In this document: positions 23,578 to 36,802 of the stretch, one piece after another
Layout: every line of letters begins with the position of its first letter
Numbering within the stretch: the stretch's first letter is position 1
Source: Phoronis australis
Lineage: Eukaryota > Phoronida > Phoronidae
Reading direction: 5' to 3'
Assembly (NCBI GenBank): GCA_002633005.1
Contig: NMRA01000193.1
Span: 373,173 to 437,172, forward strand
Length of the DNA stretch: 64,000 bases
Position numbers and translations under genes: made by a program
Notes under the pieces: generated by a model
The model's input: the letters and a program-made list of their open reading frames with translations, nothing else
Database searches by the model: none
Told to the model about the DNA's origin: nothing

Positions 23578-26186
23578 AAGTCTCACATAATCTCGCGTTA
23601 TTGTTATAAACTCGCAAAAGGCCTATTGGATTTAGCATTCGAAAGGAGTGTTGTCAAGAATACATGACCTCATTGTACAACTAAACCTTTCAAGAGAGCC
23701 ATGATTACATAATCTAATTAGCTGAAAGAAATTTAAAAGTATAAATTACTAAGACGAGTTCATTTAATGTTTTTCAAAAATGAAAAACTCACATAATGTG
23801 CGTCACAAAGATATTTTGACACAAAGCAACTGGGACTACAATTAAATTTATGGAGAAGTCGGTGGTGAATAAGCCTTGATCAATATTACATTATCATATT
23901 AATAATAAATTGGTAAATACACAAATTCATGCAATCTAATGCCCAGTGTGCTTAATAAAAAAGAATCAATTGCCCTAGGGAGTCATAGGGTAGAATATTA
24001 ATAACAAACACAGAACAGTTGAGTATCACTTCACTGGTGAGGACCGACCACATCACCACAGCTGGTAACTTGATACTGCTTCATAATTTTCATACAATAG
24101 CATAAATGCTATCCCATTGAAAAAATGCTAAATTGGCAAAAAGGCTTATTGATCAGTGCCACCGGCTACTAACAATGCACAGCCTCTGGTTGAGTGGTCA
24201 CAGTGATTTCTAAAGTTAAATGACAAATGACAAGATGATTCTCTACTTGGGTTTCAGTCATACAATGTCTATCTAATGGCCTCATTGGTTTGATGAGAGT
24301 CAATCAGCTGTGTGTGTGTGTGTGTGTGTGCGTGCGTGTGTGCATTGTCAAGTACTCCAAGACAATAGTGCTTTAACAATGAAGACTAACCTTATAGAAC
24401 ATGGAGCACTCTGGTAGCCTACTTGTTAAAACAGACACTGCAAGCTGTTTGTATATGAAAGGATTAAATGCAGCAAAAAGACCACTGATTGTCCAAGAGT
24501 GTTACTCAACTGAGCACAGTCAGGTTTTTATAACAATAGAGTCTAATTGTCAGTGAGGCGATGAATAAGGTTCACTAAACCAATGTGAACACTATGCCTC
24601 TAAAGTGTTACCATACTTCCACAGCAGTTTCCAACCTCATCCCTACATGTGCTCTAATATGGCACTGAGTGGACAATCAGCAAAACACTACACCAAACTC
24701 CCAATTGTACACACCCAGACCTTGTGTTTGCCAACACATGGAGAAACTCTTGAAAACCAAAGACGCAAAAAACATAACACAAGAAAAAACATAAAAATTC
24801 TATAACCAGTATACCAGCTGTCCAATTCCGCCAGCCATAAATCTGTGGAACACATTTATCAACTCCATAATTTGTAGAATTACAAGCATAGCTGATGCAT
24901 TTTCCACTTGCCTCTACCCCATGACCATTATCACCAGATGGTAAAGGTGGGACTTAGCAACATAAACAGTCCCCAAACATGATGAGCCAGAGGCAGTACA
25001 CCAGTTTGGCATCTAATATAATGTGAATTACTGCTGGCTCTTCATAGCTCACACAAATCTCAACAATCATCACTGTTCTACCCTCTTTACCTCTACTAAT
25101 GCCAAGGGCACCTTTCATCAGCTTGCTCATTACCTACCTACTAAATGCTCAAATCCAGGAGTTGGGTACTTGCCCATTCTTGGCTTGAGGTTAGTCCTAA
25201 AAATCGCACCCTACCTTCTAAGTTTCCTAAAACTAATTGGTTCCAGGGAAACACAATTCCAAAAAAAAAAAAAACTAGCAGTGACAGACTGAACAACACT
25301 TGATTGGATTACAATCAACATGGTCCTGATAGAATCCCCACTTCTGTTTTATTCATTTAAAAGCATAGGATAACATATGTTTGGGGATAAAATCTCCCAT
25401 ATGTTCATTCTGAAGGGTATGTAAGACTTATGTAAGACTTATGTAAGACTTATCAACAAGCCTGTGAATTTAGCCAAATATGTTCATAAGTATAGAATTC
25501 AACTTTTTGTAAAACTATACTATGTAGAAAACTTACAGAATTTGATTTTATACTAATCTGTCATGTGAACATACCTTCCTCAATAATATTTACCAAACAC
25601 GGCGTTCAAGATGAAACCTAATCTCTAGAAAAATGTTACACGTTTCTAAATTATTATTTTGTGTGCCTTTTGAGCAACTTGAATTTCTTCATGAACATCA
25701 TAAAAGTCCGATTTTTACAGACCCTCAATCAAAAAGTAGTTTACAAATAATTCCAGTGTCATGGAGAACTGTACATAAGGCAAACCATGTGAGGGTTTCA
25801 TGTGAATCCAATCAAAAACTTTTGAGATATGACATTGCGAAGTTAGCAAAATTTAGACATTTTCTAGGGCTCTACACAGAGTGTTGCATCAAAACATCAA
25901 ATCATAACGGATATCCTGGAATCGAAAACAGACTTCCGCACCTTCAAACAGCTAACTATGTTGACTATTGCTAAAATTTGTCCCAAGCAGGAGAGATTTT
26001 ACCATAATAGCACTACTGGGCAAACAGCAGGAGAAAGCCATCATGGATATGCTGGTTCTGCATTACAATGGAGATCATCTCATGAGCACTACCATGGCAG
26101 CACCACCATAGGCATTGGTTTCTATGATAGCATACTCGCAGATGGTTTATAACAAAATACTTGCATCTTGACACTATTTCTGACAT
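23578..26186. other. Intron; no supported gene
   Basis: Includes a TG microsatellite, a short 12-bp triplication (TGTAAGACTTA units near 25420-25450) and a 113-codon plus frame at 25633-25974. That frame shares AAAACTTTTGAGATAT-type motifs with the repeat at 21.1-21.4 kb and so is probably an old repeat. Confidence 0.35.
24311..24343. repeat. (TG)n microsatellite
   Basis: A TG run with CGTG interruptions at its right end. Confidence 0.95.
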
Positions 26187-26322
26187 GAAAACTATTACCC
26201 CATGAAAACTATTACCCCATGAAAACTATTACCCCATGAAAACTATTACCCCATTAAAACTATTACCACATGAAAACTATTACCACATGAAAACTATTAC
26301 CCCATGAAAACTATTACCCCAA
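26187..26322. repeat. 17-bp tandem repeat, eight units
   Basis: Eight copies of ATGAAAACTATTACCCC with single-base variants (ACCAC in two units, ATTAAAAC in one). The period equals that of the minisatellite at 20.5 kb but the sequence is unrelated. Confidence 0.93.
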
Positions 26323-28471
26323 TGTCACAACTGCGTCTACATTCTCAAAACCCACTTCAAGTAAAACAATTAGTAATGTATGCTATTATTGAAAACACAA
26401 TCGAACAAGATCAACAGAACCAAATACATACCCAACTAAGTGATCCTACAGCAAGTGTCCCATTATTGCCAATCCATGCAGTATATGAGGTAACCTTGGG
26501 CTATAGAATCCCCCACAGCCAAGTAGCTGCTTTAACAACCACACAGCAACAGTTGACACAGCTCAACACAACAGGTACAACTTCTACTCTGAGCTGCCTC
26601 ACAGACACTGTTCTGTCAACCTGAACTACATACTCCAATGGCCATGAATCATTTATCATCAGAACAAAGGCACATAAGTCAGCTGAGGGATATGAAACCT
26701 GCAAGCAGCTAATGGCTGCCATTGCTCTTTGGTGGCCAAATGGCACGAAACAGTTCGTTTACCCACTAGCCACCCTTGAAAAGCCCCTCGGTATTCAGGT
26801 AGCCCTATATCTCAAGGTGATCATTATCGTTCATGTTGTTATAGACAATAATGTATAGATAAGGACCAAACAGAAAGATGAAAATACAAGAAGCGATTTA
26901 AAGCTAAAGCCATAGCTATACAGGTATATCTCATCAGCAGGTGATATACCATCAAGAAAAAAAATACAAGATAAGACAGTCGAGGTAAATAATGCCTGAA
27001 GATATAACACAGAGAGACCCTGGAGGTAATCTTCAGTTACCTTCCATTAGCTTATTAAAAAAAACTAATAGAGAATAGAAAACACAAGTATTGATCAAGC
27101 AAACAAGAATAGATATCAGCATTTGCCCAGACTCAACAACAACAATACAAGTATTTACGTCAAAAGATGCAAAAAAACCAACAACACCTGAAAGTGCTAC
27201 ATTACAAGCCGTTGTAGTGGCATATCAGTATTACTACTAGAAAAAAGGCATCAATAAGTGCACATATTTGATTCCACACAGCATGTTGTGTAACAGATGT
27301 TGGTAAAATATCAAAGGGGAGAGAGATGAGAAGTTATTCACACACACTTGAGCTGTGTTCCACAGATGCAAGACAATTGTGAGAAACATTAAGTGTCATC
27401 ACGTGCTTGCAATGAATGGCAATAGCTTCCAAAAACTTGCGTTATCTTGCATTTTTGCGTCGACAGAACATAGCTGAGGTTTCATGACCAACTGAAGTCA
27501 GTAAGTGGCTAACACCTCTGGAAGTCCAACAGTAATGGCAGCGCTCTTCTCACACTTTCGGGCCTTTCATGCCAATGTCCATGTCTCAGTGTTTTGGAGA
27601 GTGTTTATCAATGTTAAAGGTTAATTTCAGTATTGGATCCAAATTAAAAGAGCAAGTTAACTTGGCTGTAAATATATAGAGAATTCAACAGCAGAAAGTG
27701 GAGGGTTAACTTTAGTGTCATATGTTATCAGCAGGTGTCACTGTCAATAACAGCATGTGTTGTATCATTTTTCAAATAACCATCATTCTACCATTACAAG
27801 CCCTTCACCTCATTAATTAACTGACCATATATATCATACTTAAATTCAATTAAGCTACACCAGCACAACAGTTTTGGAACGCCACCTTGCCACAACTTCG
27901 ATGACCCAGAAATTAAACTATAATAGCTTATAAGTGTCTGCCAATTAGCCAAGCTCGTGCTCAACTTCACTTTGTTAATTAAACGTTACTTTAAAAGCCA
28001 CACCTGAGATGGTCATACCTGTGAGGTCATGTCTCAAACTATCTAAATAAAAGTTATCCAATATGAACACCACCCTCCCATCAAAATACCTTAGGACAGT
28101 CCTCACAAAATTAGAACTTGGCAAGCTATATTTGATGCTAATATCCAAGCTGTGAACACTGTTTACAGTTCAAGAGGCATGTTGTTTATACACACCTTCT
28201 AAAATATTTATGACTACTTCCCCAAAACAATCTCTGACTTGACATTAAACAGTCTCTCATCAATAAACAACCATCTGAGCACAATTACTTCAGCAAACAG
28301 TTAAGAAATGCTTGAAGCACAACAGTTCTCTTGGAACTGGGGCCACAAAAGAAAGTTGTGAATTATCAAAATTATAACCATGAGAGACCGTTTTCTTTGA
28401 GAAAACATTTCTAAAACATTAGTAGACATTATATTTTACATTTTCAACAACAAGTAACTTGGGAGAACCGT
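26323..28471. other. Intron; no supported gene
   Basis: The plus frame 26304-26624 begins inside the tandem array and has Thr/Gln-rich text without splice sites. The remainder is AT-rich with no recognisable repeat or exon. Confidence 0.35.
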
Positions 28472-28903
28472 GCCCGGATGCATGAAACAGTCCCAAATAG
28501 GGACTCAACTAAGTTCCCTAAATCTACTGCGTATTTTTGGACTTGTGAAAACACCAATTGCACTTTCTTGTATTGCTTTAGTTTCATTACTAAGTCAACT
28601 TTTGACTTTGATACAAATCGAGAGTGAACCCTACCTTGAATTGTCAATATTATTGGAAATAATTAGGTGTCTTTTCATGCAACACCCTAATTTAAGGACT
28701 GAGTCCCTGTTTATTTTCATTGACCTCTGTGCTCTGTTTATAGAAATAGTATTAAAAAATGTCATTAACGAAAGAGGAGCTCATAATAAAGATGAAAAGA
28801 TAGAAACATATTTCATCTGTGAGTCCATAAAGACACAAAATACACAGAAAGACTTAGGGACCTTAGTTGAGTCCTTATATGGGACTGTTCCATGCAACCG
28901 GCC
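28472..28903. mobile_element. 432-bp MITE with ~52-bp inverted ends
   Basis: The left end GCCCGGATGCATGAAACAGT continues CCCAAATAGGGACTCAACTA, and the inverted right end GGCCGGTTGCATGGAACAGT continues CCCATATAAGGACTCAACTA. They match in roughly 45 of 52 positions. The element is short and has no transposase, which defines a miniature inverted-repeat element; the superfamily is unclear because target duplications are not obvious. A 156-codon plus frame covers nearly the whole element and is most likely chance. Confidence 0.85.
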
Positions 28904-30146
28904 AACGAATTCTTTAAAAAATTTGATGTCAGAAGCTTAACATTTTCCCATATGACTAAAGAATTTCAAAGCCTGAAAAAGGTAACATAAAAATATCTTG
29001 AAAACATCACCAAGACATTAAATTATCTCCAATAATTGCCACAGTAGTGTATCACAAGTGCTTTACAATACAGCAAAACACCAAAGACGGAATTCCTAAG
29101 ATAGAAAATGTCTGAGGACAGAAAACTTATGATTGTTTACCTTAGATCATGTAAAACAAGCCAGATACTTCACAATATGCCATTCACAGCTAGTGTAAAC
29201 ACAGACCTGAATCTACAAACACACAGTTTGTTTACAATAATCTTGCACATGTCATCTGCTGGCATACTTACTTGTCAACAAACCCAAGAGTACAAACATT
29301 ATAAAACTAAAGATGGGTGATAAGATATAAGTAAAAACCCAACTTTCATTTCCTCGCTTTTCAGTGGAGGTGAAATGTGGCAAAGTGTATTTTAGATAAT
29401 TTGAAAATTCATGAATTTTTGGAGAAGTAAAGAAACAAGAAAAGGCCATTTAAATACGATTCCTTCCGATTCCAATGCTTAATATTAATGAAAAGGAAAC
29501 TGCTTTTTGGTTATCTAAGGCCCAATAAGACAGGGTTGGTCAATGTACAAAATTTCCAAACTGCCAATTATAAAACCAAGTTAAAGTAAATTAGACATTG
29601 CTAACCAGGAGTCAACAAGAACAAGTGTACAGGGGTGAGCACTGGCATGTCCACTATGCTGCCATCTATTGACCATTAACACAACTGGCATGAAGACTTC
29701 TTGTTTGCTTAAGAACAAGCAAGGGACTGTTTATGCAAAAATAAAGGTCCCCAAGATCTAAATAGTCTTTAAGTAAATTTTACCATGTGTCACCAAAACT
29801 CTTAACATCACTACAAAACCTATATTCATTCTAAGAAACTACCAATAAAAAAATGCTGGTCTCCTCTGGTCTTTTCAGTAATCCTGCACCACCCTTACAA
29901 CTGACTGAGTCACCATACAGTAATCAGGTAACTGGGGCACTTTCTCCATGTGCTTCAGACAGATCTTTTACTAATCCACTTTGATTACACCCCTCAGAAA
30001 GAGAGGACGAAGGGGGGATTATGTCAAGTTATAACAGGCAATAGAAGCTCACCACCTGAAAATCAATTATTCAACTCAAGTCACATGCAAATGTGGGTGT
30101 CAAAATTACAGGTTGGTACAACTGATGATGCGTGTATCCCCTTTAC
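28904..30146. other. Intron; no supported gene
   Basis: Frames at 29108-29320 and 29252-29449 are short and AT-driven. No paired splice sites with phase support. Confidence 0.35.
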
Positions 30147-30194
30147 TTCTTCCTGCAGAGAAAACATTGGTTTCAGACTCTTCAGCTTCCAAGT
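30147..30194 (-). CDS. 48-nt coding exon, minus gene
   Basis: The acceptor gcagttattgttag is good and the donor GAAGAA|gtaaagg is moderate. The exon is 48 nt, phase 1 in and out. Two bases complete an Asp codon, then LEAEESETNVFSAGR, and the last base starts the Lys codon finished by 19076-19167. The acidic LEAEESE run resembles the serine-acidic segment in 6509-6538. The double phase match, from 51380-51431 or 50781-50829 on one side and to 19076-19167 on the other, is the strongest argument. It is flanked by introns of about 21 kb upstream and 11 kb downstream. Confidence 0.6.
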
Positions 30195-31131
30195 CTAACA
30201 ATAACTGCTACAGAAACAACTAGTTGTACAACAAAATACAAACAAGCCATTAAAAGCTATTGCCTCAGCACAAGATAATACAGTCAAGCAGTCAATAAAA
30301 ACAAGCTGCATTTTCTCAAAAACATACCACAACAGCACAATGAAAATAGAGAAGAGAGACACACATGGCAAGAGAGGGGGTGACCTCTCACGGATTTTTT
30401 GATATTACTAAATGATACCGAAGTGGAGAACGAGATTTTCAAGTGAAGGCAGTATGTGAATTGCAGATACAGAGTGAGGCAAAGGACTAAACCTGTATTC
30501 TATGGTTGATTACAGGGCTAAGTTTTATTACAACACAATTATGAAGTAATGACAATCCACACTAGCTAGATCAAAAGGATCTGATGAAATCCTATCCTAT
30601 AACCAATTGAAATCTATAATGATATCAAGTTTATTAGACAAGATAGCCAACAGTGGAGAGATAGGAGTAGTAGTAGGATTACAGCTCTTATTGTTGGTAC
30701 AGTCATGATGGGTAGTAAATTATTACATAGTGACAACTGGTTTATGTAGATGACAGTACAGTTAGATTTAATGAGGGTAATATGAACCTTGATAATCCCA
30801 GAAGGAAATTTTCCTGGCAATAACCAGTTTACACAGCACTTAACTAACTAGAGAGAACTAGTAGGAGAGATTACAAGTATTTATTCTTCACTCATTTAGC
30901 ACGCAATATGTCTGACAAGGGAAATCTGTGTTTAGTTAAATTTCTCCAGAAAAGCTAAGACGAGAGCATTTTAGTTGATTACAAGTACAGCGCACGATTT
31001 GGCGACCTGCAAGTTGCCAATGTGACCTCAGATTGTGTTCGGCGACCTGGAAAAAGTCGCCATGAAGCACTGCAAGTATCAAAATCATACATTAATTCCC
31101 CAAAATTAGTTTCAAAGTTTGTGTTGACTTA
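30195..31131. other. Intron with a GCGACCTG-type repeat near its end
   Basis: Around 30990-31070 the motifs GGCGACCTG, GTGACCTCAG and GTCGCC recall the dispersed repeat at 43.2 and 58.9 kb. Nothing gene-like otherwise; the minus frame at 30614-30820 is unsupported. Confidence 0.35.
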
Positions 31132-32348
31132 CCGTAATCGTTCGGGTTAACGCCCTGGGCGGTTAAATTGGCGAACCCAAAAAATCGGGGGTGGGCGGTT
31201 AACCAGACATGGGCGCTTAAACGTGAAATTTCAAGAAATCGGGGGGGGCGGTTAACTGAACATGGGCGCTTATTACGACAGGCAACCGCCCTGGGCGGTT
31301 AATCTTACCTTATGATCTGAGTCACCACACGTACTAAGCCACATACTGGGATCGCCTAACANNNNNNNNNNNNNNNNNNNNNNNNNNNNNNNNNNNNNNN
31401 NNNNNNNNNNNNNNNNNNNNNNNNNNNNNNNNNNNNNNNNNNNNNNNNNNNNNNNNNNNNNNNNNNNNNNNNNNNNNNNNNNNNNNNNNNNNNNNNNNNN
31501 NNNNNNNNNNNNNNNNNNNNNNNNNNNNNNNNNNNNNNNNNNNNNNNNNNNNNNNNNNNNNNNNNNNNNNNNNNNNNNNNNNNNNNNNNNNNNNNNNNNN
31601 NNNNNNNNNNNNNNNNNNNNNNNNNNNNNNNNNNNNNNNNNNNNNNNNNNNNNNNNNNNNNNNNNNNNNNNNNNNNNNNNNNNNNNNNNNNNNNNNNNNN
31701 NNNNNNNNNNNNNNNNNNNNNNNNNNNNNNNNNNNNNNNNNNNNNNNNNNNNNNNNNNNNNNNNNNNNNNNNNNNNNNNNNNNNNNNNNNNNNNNNNNNN
31801 NNNNNNNNNNNNNNNNNNNNNNNNNNNNNNNNNNNNNNNNNNNNNNNNNNNNNNNNNNNNNNNNNNNNNNNNNNNNNNNNNNNNNNNNNNNNNNNNNNNN
31901 NNNNNNNNNNNNNNNNNNNNNNNNNNNNNNNNNNNNNNNNNNNNNNNNNNNNNNNNNNNNNNNNNNNNNNNNNNNNNNNNNNNNNNNNNNNNNNNNNNNN
32001 NNNNNNNNNNNNNNNNNNNNNNNNNNNNNNNNNNNNNNNNNNNNNNNNNNNNNNNNNNNNNNNNNNNNNNNNNNNNNNNNNNNNNNNNNNNNNNNNNNNN
32101 NNNNNNNNNNNNNNNNNNNNNNNNNNNNNNNNNNNNNNNNNNNNNGCGTTTCCTATTAGCACAGGGCGGTAATCACCAATCGTCAAAAGTAGGGGATGGG
32201 CGCTTAACCGAGAGGTGGGCGCTTAATTGGAAATCTTCAAAAATAGCAGGGGGGCGGTTAACCGAGCAGTGGGCGGTTAAATCGAAAATCCACCTAAAGC
32301 AGGGGTGGGCGGTTAACTGAGCATGGGCGTTAACCCGAACGATTACGG
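31132..32348 (+). mobile_element. Family B TIR element, copy 1 (contains gap)
   Basis: Starts CCGTAATCGTTCGGGTTAAC and ends with the exact inverted sequence, flanked by TA on both sides (a likely TA target duplication). Both termini, about 170-200 bp each, are built of repeated TGGGCGGTTAA or TGGGCGCTTAA motifs. The interior is mostly the assembly gap, but the remaining inner sequence next to the left end does not match the interior of the 40.7-kb copy. TA duplication is known for Tc1/mariner and related superfamilies; without a transposase the class is open. Confidence 0.85.
31362..32145. other. Assembly gap (784 N)
   Basis: A run of unknown bases inside the family B copy. The repetitive termini may have prevented closure. 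The true length is unknown. Confidence 0.99.
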
Positions 32349-34486
32349 TAAATGACTAACAGTGTTCCTAGAATGAATAACTTTGGTTCACAAATGTTCC
32401 GTTTATTTCTTGAAATCAGCGTATTTGCCACCACAGCAGTGAGCACACATGAAGCATGCGCTTAAATTAGAACAGGAAGTAAACAGACAGGCAAAAATCG
32501 GTCAAGATTGGCGAACTACGTGCCACCAGCGCATGGTATGGTCTGCGTTCTTAATTCATTCGTTGGCCGGAGGAATTAAGTTAGAGAATGAATGTACACT
32601 ATTGGGGAGGTACTCGTACTGTATGACCTTTTTTAGCCGGACAAATTTTATGTCAAACTGGCAACCTCGGGTTCCGTTCAGCGACGTGCGATCTTCAGTT
32701 TTGGCAACCTCAAATTGCACTTCATGCAACGTGGCGTTGGCCCAAGAGGCGAGCGCTGAAGTATGGTTTGCAACGAAGAGATGTCACAAAACAACATTTG
32801 CTAAAGTTCCAAATATTTGCATCAAGTTAATAAGCTATTGAAAAATGAAAAATGACAATTTTGGATTTTTGTGAGATGTACCTTGAGAATTATGATATTC
32901 AGTATAACAATACTATAGTCTAATGGGGACCTGATAACAAAGATATATTGGAAAACAGGTTAAGAAAAATGGTATTAGAAAACGCAAAATTTTTAAAATT
33001 AAATATATGCAATTAAAAAGGCTCACCACAAAACTGGAAACAACTGTGTGAACAGTACCAGGATTTAAAAATACCTTGGGAATGCGTAAACAGGTTTGGC
33101 AAGATGTACATAAGTTGATTACATTTGGTAACAATCAGTTTCTTGTCATATTTTTACTGAAGGAGCCGCATAACTTGTTTTGGCTCATACTCATTATAGT
33201 TTGGTAAAAACACAGGCAGTGGACAACAGCAGGTGTCAATGTTTCAGGGAATGTCGATCAGTAGGAATGACTAACTTAGGTCTTGAGTCAAAGCTAAGGT
33301 CGCAAGTTAATTGGCTTTATTTCACTTATTACCTGTACAAATTTAACTTATCTTCTTATTTAAAAATTATGCATATTTTTGGAGCCCCACCTTGCCAAAA
33401 ATTCAATGACAGACCATCAAGAAGCGACAACATTGATGCTGGTTAGTAAGCCTACTTGAAAGGTTCAGCCAAGTTGGTAGTTTACATCCTTACTCCTCTT
33501 GTACCCGGGGTTAAGTTGATAGGAAACAGCATATGCAACTGGGCAGAGCGTAATCTTTCCATTGCCTAACAACAGGTTAGATTGACACCACTTCTGAGCA
33601 GCATGCTAGATAGAGTTTTAACAAGGCGAGAGGTTACATTGGGTTAACACGCACCCGGCAGAGCATAATGACAAGTAATCTGCACCAGTGACAGTGATAA
33701 TCCCCCCACGGGAACACCTAGGAGGTAGTGTAAATCCAAGCTGTGATCCCCGTAAATGCCATCACCTGCGCATAGCTAATGCCAGAGGCTTATCACTGCC
33801 GGCTGCTTATTGGAAGCCTGATATTCAATGGTCACCTGAGTGTCGATGAAGTGGCCAGGCACGTTATCGCAGTGTACACAGATAGTGCGGGATAATGTCA
33901 CATTGATGAGCTGATATTAATCATGTCACTTACTTCTGTCAGACATGCCACACAACTAGCTCACCCTGGTGGACAAGAATATATGGCATGTGATCTGGAA
34001 ATTGCTTGGCTTTACATGTAACATAGCAAAATAATCTGCCCAATACTCAGAATTCACGTGACCTCACAAACTGAATTTAACATTTTACATTGCTATATTA
34101 GAAATTATTAAACATAACAAGCAAAAATATAAACAACTAATAAAAGTTTGGCAAATTCTATTCAAAACGGGTGCAACTGCCAAGCTTCAGGGAACTATCT
34201 CAAAAGCCACTGGTAGGGTCAAGTCACCAAGAAACAGGAACTCACAGCTAACTCAGCAGCTAAGTACATATAATTTTCACATAAGTAGTCATGCATTACG
34301 CCTTCATAAACATCTTCAATTAGCCATGAAAAAACAGTCTTTCATGTTTAACTTCACATTTTAAAAGAAAGTACTAAACATCATGGCTTCAGAGCCATGC
34401 ACTACTCACATCAATAACCACACATTGCTCCATTCAACATCCCACATGCCAACACTGCTGTTTGTCATGAGCAAATTGAACACAGT
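32349..34486. other. Intron; GC-richer noncoding blocks
   Basis: A 130-codon plus frame (32449-32841) follows the family B element and contains GCAACCTC and CAGCGACGTGCG motifs like the GCGACCTG repeats; it is probably repeat-derived. The stretch 33480-33960 is clearly less AT-rich than its surroundings but has no long frame. It could be an enhancer or an old repeat. Confidence 0.35.
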
Positions 34487-34798
34487 ATTGATCAAAAGTA
34501 AGGTATTTCGCCTTAACCTGATTGAACATTAGTATTTTGACTTCACCAGATTGAACAAAAGTCTTTTGCCTTTACCAGATCTAACAAAGGTATTATGACT
34601 ATCAGAATGAACAAAATTATTTTGCCTTCACTAGAATGAACAAAAGTGTTTTGCCTTCTCCAGATTGAACATATGTATATAAACTTCACTAGATTGAACA
34701 AAAGTATTTTGCCTTTACCAGAAATAACAAAGGTATCTTTCCTTTATCAGAATGAACAAAATTATTGTGCCTTCACTAGAATGAACAAAAGAGTTACC
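34487..34798. repeat. Degenerate ~31-bp tandem array, about 10 units
   Basis: Units follow AGATTGAACAAAAGTATTTT plus GCCTTCACC, with 60-85% identity between units. Some units three or four apart (GAATGAACAAAATTATT, AAATAACAAAGGTAT) are more alike than neighbours, suggesting higher-order duplication. Confidence 0.8.
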
Positions 34799-34901
34799 AA
34801 TTGAGAACTCAATAGTCAACAATAGGGGAGTTGCAACTGAATCGATTTAACGATTGCGCATGTCCGGAAATTAGGGTGCGCAAAGGCTACTGGGATTGTT
34901 G

Positions 34902-35075
34902 ATGGTAAACGGGATGGCCGACTGGTTTGCACGACGTGTAATTTGTGNCCAGTGGTGCCCACAGAGACTTATTAAAACTGAAGAAGCCCAATCAAAGTTG
35001 ATATCAACATTCCAACACAGGAACGTGGTCTCACAGTCAGCCAAGGAAACACAGTCGTGTCTGCACAGCAACCCT
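34902..35075 (+). CDS. Candidate first coding exon, plus strand
   Basis: An ATG at 34902 opens 58 codons ending at a consensus donor (AACCCT|gtgagtac) in phase 0. The text reads MVNGMADWFARRV early and ends QSAKETQSCLHSNP. The upstream 50 bp are GC-richer and contain TTGCGCATG, an NRF1-like promoter half-site. One base is N, giving one unknown residue. The next acceptor downstream, at 36803, continues in phase 0 to a stop, which would complete a 93-residue protein. No family recognised. A repeat-derived frame cannot be excluded. Confidence 0.38.
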
Positions 35076-35753
35076 GTGAGTACCCAACTATTAAACCCAA
35101 ACACTACTGCAAAAATCCCCTCGATTTGGAATCCCATTATGGCATGACGGTTAGTTTATCTGAGAAGTGATCAGCTAAATTAATAACACTGATAATTGTG
35201 TGTGTAAAATAGTTGATAAGACAGACAAGATATGAGAGCTGAGCGCAGTACAAGTGTTAGACATGATTGTGATTACACCAATGTGTGATCAGGTCAACAG
35301 AGGCAGATTGAAGATTTCATGAAACAATGGAAAGAATATTATGGAACCAGTAATTGCGTAAAACCACAGCTGACGGCAATGTAGCAGGGTTCGACCAGAT
35401 ATCCAAACACGGCACAAATTGCTTGAGATTGGCATGGTTTAGTGTTAGTTAAAAAACGAAACAATTATAAGAGTTATTTTCACTTACTAAGCATCTCAAT
35501 ATTTCAATCACTTGATTAGCAGAAACTTTCCAAACATGACTCAAGACTTATGACTAGAACTTTTCCAACATCATGCAGCACCATAAATACAGGGAAAAAC
35601 AAAGCCTTGACATTTGCTTTTGTACTCTCCCGCCCATTCCCACTTTGGTGCCTACTCATAATATAGCCAGCCTCTGGTTCATTTGATCCAAAGGATGGGA
35701 CCACACAATTCAATTGCTAGTAAGCTACCTGAAGCCCGTGTCAGACAGACTAA

Positions 35754-36256
35754 AGAGCCTTTCATACTAACGTCGACGCGTGGATGGTTTGGGGAGTTGC
35801 GGTCAGTATGAAAGCTTAACTCCGGTCCTGGATCGCAGTTAACAGCTCCAGTTAACATCGCAGTTAACAGGTGGATTTAATAGCGCAGCATCGACACTGC
35901 GGTGCAGTATGAACACTTAACTTCGGTTCAATCGAAGTTATCGCCAGGTGCCACTGTTATCGCCAACAGTTACAAGGTAGTGCCGTCACTAATAGCTGCT
36001 TATATTTTGCTCTAATAGTAACCAATCGATTTAAAAATAAGTTTAATGTCACTTAGCACATGTAAATGTTTCCAAATTGAAACACTGAAAAAAATCTTAG
36101 CGTGCAACGCTACCTTGCAACAACTTCGATGACGACAGCGGCACCAACCGCTTACTTCGATGTTCATTAACTACCGAAGCCAGTGTGAACGTTCCAGTTA
36201 ACTGCGCTGTTTACGTCGACGCTCCAGACCGGAGTTAAGTCAATATGAAAGGGCCT
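35754..36256 (-). mobile_element. Family A TIR element (inverted orientation)
   Basis: Bounded by GAGCCTTTCATACTAACGTC and TCAATATGAAAGGGCC. Relative to the 54.7-kb copy it is inverted: the CATCGACGCG...GTTGCGGTCAGTATGAA block comes first and ACCGGAGTTAAG last. The centre keeps the AT-rich block with AAATCGATTGG in inverse form and GGTAGCGTTGCACGCTAAGA in inverse form. Confidence 0.85.
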
Positions 36257-36802
36257 AAATACCAGGCCTACCAGGACAAAGCAGAAATGATACCCACCTA
36301 CTATATTAACATTCATGTACAGACTACACTAGTCCAAAGAACTAGATACACTTGTTCGGTCACAACAAAAGTGCTAGGCAAGCAAACAAACACCAACAGA
36401 TAAATCTAAATCTATTTCATGAGAAAAACGAAGTCTTCTTCCATCAGCAGTATTCTGAAATCACAAATGTGTCAAGTGATTTTCATCACCATGATATATT
36501 TCCCATGAAATTGGAAAATTGATATAACATCTAACAATAATATACTATAAATACAAAAAATAACAAAATCTTTCAAATTTCAAAAAAAAAGTTACGATTT
36601 CTTCATTTTTCTAAAAAGCTAAAATTATTGTGAATGACAAATTTTTCAAAATATTTTGTAATGATAGCTATGACACAGAGGTTGAAAACTACAAAGCACT
36701 TCTTTGGCGCTAAGGTAATTATATACATACTTAGCACACTCACCTCATATTGCACACAGAAAATTATTTGTAAAAATAACACTTTGTCACTCATTTATTT
36801 AG

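Noticed and set aside
28470-28940. 156-codon plus frame as a gene
   Set aside because: It coincides with a MITE including both inverted ends; kept only as a curiosity in the findings.
31356-32186. 276-codon minus frame
   Set aside because: It consists almost wholly of unknown bases of the assembly gap.
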